Assembly: GCA_021785095.1 (NCBI GenBank) | Contig: JAJYGM010000474.1 | Span: forward strand, 1 to 20,269 | From: Actinomycetes bacterium | Lineage (GTDB): Bacteria; Actinomycetota; Acidimicrobiia; Acidimicrobiales; Bog-793 | Direction: 5' to 3' | Length of the DNA: 20,269 bases | Part shown: positions 16,337 through 20,269 of the stretch, piece by piece | How positions within the stretch are numbered: position 1 is the first letter of the stretch | Layout: the number at the start of each line of letters is the position of its first letter | The notes under the pieces: generated by a model | The model's input: the letters and a program-made list of their open reading frames with translations, nothing else | Databases searched by the model: none | Told to the model about the DNA's origin: nothing | Translations under genes and position numbers: made by a program

Positions 16337-17132
16337 CCCGCCGCCTCATCCGCTCGCGCCACCACGTCCGCAACAGCACCTTGCCGTAGCGGTAGCCGTA
16401 GGCGAGGTTGCCGCCCTTCTTCGACTTGCCGCTCGAGCGGTTCAGCATCGTCACGGGAACCTCGCCGTAGCGCACGCCGAACGACAAAGCACTGATGAGC
16501 AGCTCGGAAGCTTGGTACTGGGGCTCCTCGAGGGTGAGCGAAGCCGTGAGGTCGGCGGTGAAAGCACGGACGGGGTTCGCCGTGTCGGTGACCTTCTCGC
16601 CCATGAGAAGCGACACGAGGGTCGCGTACACGACGACGCCGGTGTTGCGGACGGCATCCCGCCCGTGCGTGGCGCCGAGCCGCCTCGAGCCGTTCACGAA
16701 GTCCTTCTCGCCCTTCATCACCGGCGCAAGGGCGTGCACGAGGTCCTCAGGGTCGGTCTGGCCGTCCGCATCCGCCGTGACGATGAAGCGAGCACCGTAC
16801 TCGCGGGCCACCCGGTAGCCGAGGCGGAGCGCTGCCCCCTGGCCGCGGTTCACCGGCGCGATCACGGCCACCGCTCCGGACTCGCGCGCGATGGTGCTCG
16901 TCCCGTCGTCCTCACCGTCGACGACGACGACGACCGACGTGGGCGCGCCGTTGATCTCCGCCGGCATCGACTTCACGACCTGCTCGATGTTGTCGGCTTC
17001 CTTGTAGGCCGCCATCACGATGGCGACGGGGTTGAGGAGCCGGCCACCGTGATGGGCGGCGAGCTCCTCGAGGGCGACGTGGTCGATCAGCTCGTCGGTC
17101 GCCCGGCGGCGCCTGGTCTCGCGGGCGTTCAC
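16296..17132 (-). CDS. Glycosyltransferase family 2
   Basis: This 278-residue enzyme has a GT-A fold typical of GT2 transferases that use nucleotide sugars. The strand PVAIVMAAYKEADNIEQVV (residues 35-53), the acidic loop VVDGEDDG (70-77) and the metal-binding DAD at 121-123 (TADADGQTDPED) are intact, followed by NPVRAFTADL. It resembles the soluble polyprenyl-phosphate sugar synthases (DPM1-like) more than processive synthases. There is no membrane helix, but the C-terminus is strongly basic (WWRERMRRRARGR), which may hold it at the membrane. Donor and acceptor are not known. The GTG overlaps the ispH stop by four bases, so translation is coupled to ispH. That pairing hints at use of an isoprenoid lipid carrier. 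Its end overlaps the MFS gene antisense by 41 bp. Confidence 0.88.
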   Translation of the reverse strand: MNARETRRRRATDELIDHVALEELAAHHGGRLLNPVAIVMAAYKEADNIEQVVKSMPAEINGAPTSVVVVVDGEDDGTSTIARESGAVAVIAPVNRGQGAALRLGYRVAREYGARFIVTADADGQTDPEDLVHALAPVMKGEKDFVNGSRRLGATHGRDAVRNTGVVVYATLVSLLMGEKVTDTANPVRAFTADLTASLTLEEPQYQASELLISALSFGVRYGEVPVTMLNRSSGKSKKGGNLAYGYRYGKVLLRTWWRERMRRRARGRSERAGQVVR

Positions 17133-18187
17133 GAGGCGAGGTATTGCGCGTGCTCGTCCGGTCGCAGCACCGACGCGGCCGAAGTGGTGCGGTCCGCCGC
17201 ACTCGGGAGCGCGTCGTCGGGGGGCACCCCGGCGAGCAGGGTCGCGGCGGCGGCCGCCGCACGCAACAGATCACGGAGCTCGGGCGGGGGCGGGAAGTAC
17301 TCGTCCTCCTCCGTCACGTGCACGATCTCGATCCCCTCGGACGGGTTCAGCCACGCGATCACGTCATCGACGAGCCACTCGGGTGCGGACGCACCAGCGG
17401 TGACGCCGACGACGCCCTCGAGGTCGTCGGGCAGCTCGCCGGTCGAGTTCACTCGGTGCACTCGTGCACAGCCCGCCGCGGCGGCAGTCTTCGCGAGCGA
17501 GACCGTGTTCGAGGAGTTGGCAGAGCCGATGACGACGACGGCGTCGCAGCCGGCCGCCAGTGCCCGCATCGCGGCCTGCCGGTTGGTGGTGGCGTAGCAG
17601 AGGTCGGAGCGGCCGGGCATCCAGAGCTCGGGGTAGCGGGCCCGCGCGGCATCGACGATGCCGGACCACTCGTCGTGCGCGAGCGTCGTCTGCGCCAGCA
17701 GCGCCACGGGCTCGCCGGCCGGGATCTCGAGGCTCGCCACGTCCTCCTCATGCTCGACGAGGCGGACTGCCTCTGGAGCCACGGCCATCGTGCCGATCGC
17801 CTCCTCATGCCCGGAGTGCCCGACGTAGATGACCGTGTAGCCCTTGCGGGCACGCACCTTCATCTCGTGATGGACTTTCGTGACGAGCGGGCAGCAGGCG
17901 TCGACGACGATGCGCCCCTCTTGGCCGGCTGCGGCCTCCACCTGAGGGGCCGAGCCGTGCGCAGAGAGCATGACGGGCCGGCCCGGAGGGACCTCCGAGA
18001 CGTCGTCGACGAAGACGACGCCCATCTGCTCGAACTCCCGCACAACGATCGCGTTGTGAACGATCTCGTGGTAGCAGTACACGGGCGGCTCGAAGACGCG
18101 CACCATCCAGGAGAGCGCTTTGATCGCCATCTCGACGCCGGCGCAGAAGCCCCGCGGCTGCGCAAGCCGAACTGTTGCCACTCGCAC
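17129..18187 (-). CDS. ispH: 4-hydroxy-3-methylbut-2-enyl diphosphate reductase
   Basis: IspH (LytB) is the last enzyme of the MEP pathway, reducing HMBPP to IPP and DMAPP with an iron-sulfur cluster. The 352-residue protein has the three cluster cysteines at Cys15 (RGFCAG), Cys99 (CCPLVTKVHHEM) and Cys197 (SDLCYATTNRQ), very close to their positions in E. coli. HEIVHN, SAHGSAP, GHEEAIGT and LAQTTLAHDEW are also present. The residue before Cys99 is Cys98, where Thr is usual (DATCP). The C-terminus has about 40 extra Ala-rich residues. The GTG at 18187 fits a TAGCCT hexamer ending 7 nt upstream; a second in-frame GTG at 18181 also exists. It is divergent from the DUF512 gene by only 33 bp. Confidence 0.96.
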   Translation of the reverse strand: MRVATVRLAQPRGFCAGVEMAIKALSWMVRVFEPPVYCYHEIVHNAIVVREFEQMGVVFVDDVSEVPPGRPVMLSAHGSAPQVEAAAGQEGRIVVDACCPLVTKVHHEMKVRARKGYTVIYVGHSGHEEAIGTMAVAPEAVRLVEHEEDVASLEIPAGEPVALLAQTTLAHDEWSGIVDAARARYPELWMPGRSDLCYATTNRQAAMRALAAGCDAVVVIGSANSSNTVSLAKTAAAAGCARVHRVNSTGELPDDLEGVVGVTAGASAPEWLVDDVIAWLNPSEGIEIVHVTEEDEYFPPPPELRDLLRAAAAAATLLAGVPPDDALPSAADRTTSAASVLRPDEHAQYLAS

Positions 18188-18194
18188 CTGGGCG

Positions 18195-18200
18195 AGGCTA
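18195..18200 (-). promoter_or_regulatory. Predicted -10 (TAGCCT) of a leaderless ispH transcript
   Basis: On the minus strand TAGCCT ends 7 nt before the ispH GTG at 18187. The whole intergenic space to the divergent gene is 33 bp. Any -35 contact for ispH would therefore fall at the very start of the DUF512 coding region. Confidence 0.5.
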
Positions 18201-18208
18201 CCTGACGG

Positions 18209-18214
18209 TACCCT
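18209..18214 (+). promoter_or_regulatory. Predicted -10 (TACCCT) of a leaderless DUF512-der transcript
   Basis: TACCCT, preceded by GACGG, ends 6 nt before the ATG at 18221. It is only 8 bp away from the opposing ispH hexamer, so the two promoters must share or compete for polymerase-contacting DNA. Confidence 0.5.
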
Positions 18215-18220
18215 GGTGAC

Positions 18221-19588
18221 ATGCCACTACCGCAGGTGGTGGCCGTGGCCGACCGGTCCCCGGCATCGCGCGCCGGACTGGAGGCGGGTGACGAGATCCG
18301 CTCGATGAACGGCCAGGTGCCCCGTGACGTCATCGAGTACCAGCTGATCGCCGACGAGCCGCTCGTCGAGCTCGAGCTCGCGCGCGGCGGCCTCGAGCTC
18401 TCTGTCGTCGTGGAGAAGCACCCGGGCGAACCCCTCGGCGCCGAGGTGTCCTCCGCCGTCTTCGACCGCGTCCGGACTTGTGACAACCACTGCGAGTTCT
18501 GCTTCATCTACCAGCTGCCGAAGGGGATGCGGCGAAGCCTCTACCTGAAGGACGACGACTACCGGCTGTCGTGGCTCTACGGGAACTTCACGACCCTCAC
18601 GCGCTTCACCGAGGCGGATCTCGAGCGCGTCGTGGACCAACGGCTGTCGCCCCTCTACGTCTCGATACATGCCACCGATCCCGCCTTGCGGGCGCGCATG
18701 CTCCGCAACCCGAGGGGCGCCACCAGCCTGCGCTGGCTGCGGCTCCTGCTCGACGCCGGCATCGAGGTGCACGGCCAGATCGTCGTGTGCCCGGGCGTCA
18801 ACGACGGCGTGGCGCTCCACGACACGCTCGCCGGGATCCTCGACGAGTACCCGGAGCTCGTCACGGCCGCCGTCGTGCCGCTCGGGGTGAGCCGCTTCTC
18901 CGGCGAGCAGGCGATGCGGCCGCACACCACGGAGGAAGCCCTGGCCGTCGTCGACACCGTCAGGGAGTGGCAGGGCATCTACACGGCCTCCCTCGGGCGC
19001 CGCCTCGTCTATGCGGCCGACGAGTACTACCTGCTCGCGGGACGGGCGTTCCCGCCCGCCGATGAGTACGACGGCTTTCCCCAGCACGAGAACGGGATCG
19101 GTATGGCGCGGGCGTTCGAGGCCGAGCTCGCCGGTCAGCGCGAGGCTGCGACGAGCTCGGGGTTCTTCCAGTGGGTGGAGGGGGCTCCGGCTGGCGGATA
19201 CCGAGCGCCTCGCGCGCCGGTGACGACGGTGGGCGTCAGGCTGGAGAGACGCAGCCTTCCTCCCACTGTCGTCACCAGCCGATACGGAGCGCGGGTGCTC
19301 CGACCGCTTCTCGATGCCAACGAGTTCGGCGACGTTCCGCTGCTCGTCGTCGAGAATGAGTTCTTCGGCGGGAACATCGGGGTCACCGGGCTCCTCACGG
19401 GGGTTGACGTGGATCGGGCTCTGTCCGGGGCACCGGAGGACAGGCGGTACCTGTTGCCGGACGTGTGCCTGTCGAAGGGGGTTTTCCTCGACGGGGTCAA
19501 GGTGAACGAGCTGCCCCGTGAGGTGGAGGTCGTGGCGACCGACGGCATGTCCTTGAGGCGTGCCCTCGAGGCGCGGGTGGCGGCATGA
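18221..19588 (+). CDS. PDZ / radical SAM / DUF512 family protein of unknown function
   Basis: This 455-residue protein belongs to a widespread, poorly understood family. A PDZ-like domain occupies about residues 1-65 (ADRSPASRAGLEAGDEIRSMNG). It is followed by a radical-SAM-type cluster motif CX3CX2C at Cys87, Cys91 and Cys94 (RTCDNHCEFCFIYQLP). The conserved segments SLYLKDDDYRLSWLYGNF and SPLYVSIHATDP come next. The C-terminal DUF512 part contains HENGIGMARAFE, FFGGNIGVTGLLTG and FLDGV. The cluster cysteines imply S-adenosylmethionine chemistry, but no substrate is known to me. There is no signal peptide or membrane segment, which is unusual for a PDZ-bearing bacterial protein. The ATG fits a leaderless promoter. 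It overlaps der by four bases (ATGA), and a place next to der recurs in other phyla, suggesting a ribosome-linked role. That role is inference. Confidence 0.88.
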   Translation: MPLPQVVAVADRSPASRAGLEAGDEIRSMNGQVPRDVIEYQLIADEPLVELELARGGLELSVVVEKHPGEPLGAEVSSAVFDRVRTCDNHCEFCFIYQLPKGMRRSLYLKDDDYRLSWLYGNFTTLTRFTEADLERVVDQRLSPLYVSIHATDPALRARMLRNPRGATSLRWLRLLLDAGIEVHGQIVVCPGVNDGVALHDTLAGILDEYPELVTAAVVPLGVSRFSGEQAMRPHTTEEALAVVDTVREWQGIYTASLGRRLVYAADEYYLLAGRAFPPADEYDGFPQHENGIGMARAFEAELAGQREAATSSGFFQWVEGAPAGGYRAPRAPVTTVGVRLERRSLPPTVVTSRYGARVLRPLLDANEFGDVPLLVVENEFFGGNIGVTGLLTGVDVDRALSGAPEDRRYLLPDVCLSKGVFLDGVKVNELPREVEVVATDGMSLRRALEARVAA

Positions 19589-20269
19589 GCACGGTGACGG
19601 GCTCGCCGACGGCGAAGCGGCTCCCGATCGTCGTCGTCGCGGGGAGGCCGAACGTCGGCAAGTCGACGCTCGTCAACCGCATCGCCGGCAAGCAGGTGGC
19701 GATCGTCCAGGAGGACCCCGGCGTGACGCGGGACCGCCTCGAGCTCGAGTGCGAGTGGTCCGGGCGGGACTTCGTGCTCGTCGACACGGGAGGCGTCCTC
19801 GATCGTGGCGACAGCCTCGAGGACAAGGTGAGCGACCAATCGCTGCGCGCCGTGGCGCAAGCGGACGTCGTGCTGTTCGTGCTCGACGCGACGACGGGGA
19901 TCACCGGTGAGGACGCCGACGTGGCGAACCGCCTGCGAAGGATCGCCGACCGCGTCATCGTCGTCGCGAACAAGGTCGACTCCGAGCACCGTGAAGTAGA
20001 AGCCTGGGGGCTGGCCGGCCTCGGGCTCGGCGAACCGGCGATGGTGAGCGCGTTGCACGGGCGCGGGATGGGCGATCTGCTCGACGACGTGGTCGCCCGC
20101 CTCCCCGAGCAGACGGCCACTGAGGAGCCGGCCGCCGGGGGCAGCGACGCGGAGCGATCGCCGAGCCAAGGGCAGTCCCGCCCACAGGCTGCCGATCGCT
20201 CGAGCGACCAACCGAAGGCGGTTGCCGTCGCCATCGTCGGGCGCCCGAACGTCGGCAAGTCCACCCTCT
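19585..20269 (+). CDS. der: Ribosome-associated GTPase Der (EngA), 3' part outside window
   Basis: Der is an essential double GTPase needed for 50S subunit maturation. The visible 228 residues contain the whole first GTPase domain: G1 GRPNVGKST at 20-28, the DPGVTRD switch region, G3 DTGG, and G4 NKVD at 129-132. The second domain begins with another GRPNVGKST at 219-227, where the window ends, so the KH-like C-terminus is not seen. The linker between the two domains (about residues 178-212) is long and rich in Glu, Gly, Ser, Gln and Asp. The ATG overlaps the DUF512 stop as ATGA, indicating translational coupling. Der follows cmk directly in mycobacteria, while here seven other genes separate them. 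Confidence 0.95.
   Translation, partial: MSTVTGSPTAKRLPIVVVAGRPNVGKSTLVNRIAGKQVAIVQEDPGVTRDRLELECEWSGRDFVLVDTGGVLDRGDSLEDKVSDQSLRAVAQADVVLFVLDATTGITGEDADVANRLRRIADRVIVVANKVDSEHREVEAWGLAGLGLGEPAMVSALHGRGMGDLLDDVVARLPEQTATEEPAAGGSDAERSPSQGQSRPQAADRSSDQPKAVAVAIVGRPNVGKSTL

Noticed and set aside
18204..18214. Second TetR operator half-site (GACGGTACCCT) in front of the DUF512 gene
   Set aside because: Nine of eleven bases match the right arm of the tetR operator, but the opposite arm matches only about three. The similarity is explained by the shared GGTANNNT promoter form.

Overview
The window is GC-rich chromosomal DNA packed with housekeeping genes. It suggests a free-living actinobacterium, probably an Acidimicrobiia-like lineage rather than a mycobacterium or streptomycete. 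The class is an inference from high GC, many GTG starts, no TAA stop among the complete genes, and gene order. From memory, the order ppnK - recN - pyrG - Nudix - xerD ... scpA - scpB - rluB ... cmk ... der matches the Mycobacterium tuberculosis Rv1695-Rv1713 neighbourhood, with different genes in the gaps. I see no rRNA, tRNA, insertion sequence, prophage or CRISPR array.

Layout. 1-436: a Lys/Ala-rich histone-tail-like reading frame and a leader with small repeats. 437-2891: NAD kinase and the DNA repair ATPase RecN. 2980-6218: CTP synthase, a Nudix ADP-sugar pyrophosphatase and the tyrosine recombinase XerD. 6229-7427: a DksA/TraR-type zinc-finger protein and a membrane-embedded M50 protease. 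7444-8427 (minus): tryptophanyl-tRNA synthetase. 8493-10700: condensin partners ScpA and ScpB, then the pseudouridine synthase RluB. 10712-13553: AroH-type chorismate mutase, prephenate dehydrogenase, CMP kinase and a PlsC acyltransferase, tightly packed. 13569-14414: an NAD-dependent epimerase whose N-terminus looks deleted. 14414-16336: a self-contained TetR regulator and MFS exporter module with a perfect 24-bp operator. 16296-18187 (minus): ispH followed by a GT2 glycosyltransferase. 18221-20269: a PDZ/radical-SAM/DUF512 protein translationally coupled to der, which runs off the window.

The genes serve nucleotide and cofactor supply (ppnK, pyrG, cmk), chromosome maintenance (recN, xerD, scpAB), ribosome and translation (trpS, rluB, der), aromatic amino acids (aroH, tyrA) and the envelope or isoprenoids (plsC, ispH, GT2).

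The most interesting signal is regulatory. Eight genes that begin a transcription unit have a TANNNT hexamer ending only 6-8 nt before the start codon, which predicts leaderless mRNAs. In three cases (xerD/dksA, rluB/aroH, plsC/epimerase) the TAG stop of the upstream gene is itself the start of that hexamer. Other points are the epimerase deletion, explainable by recombination between 10-bp repeats; the TetR operator covering its own -10; and a 33-bp divergent promoter between ispH and the DUF512 gene. I find no new multi-gene defence or mobile system here.
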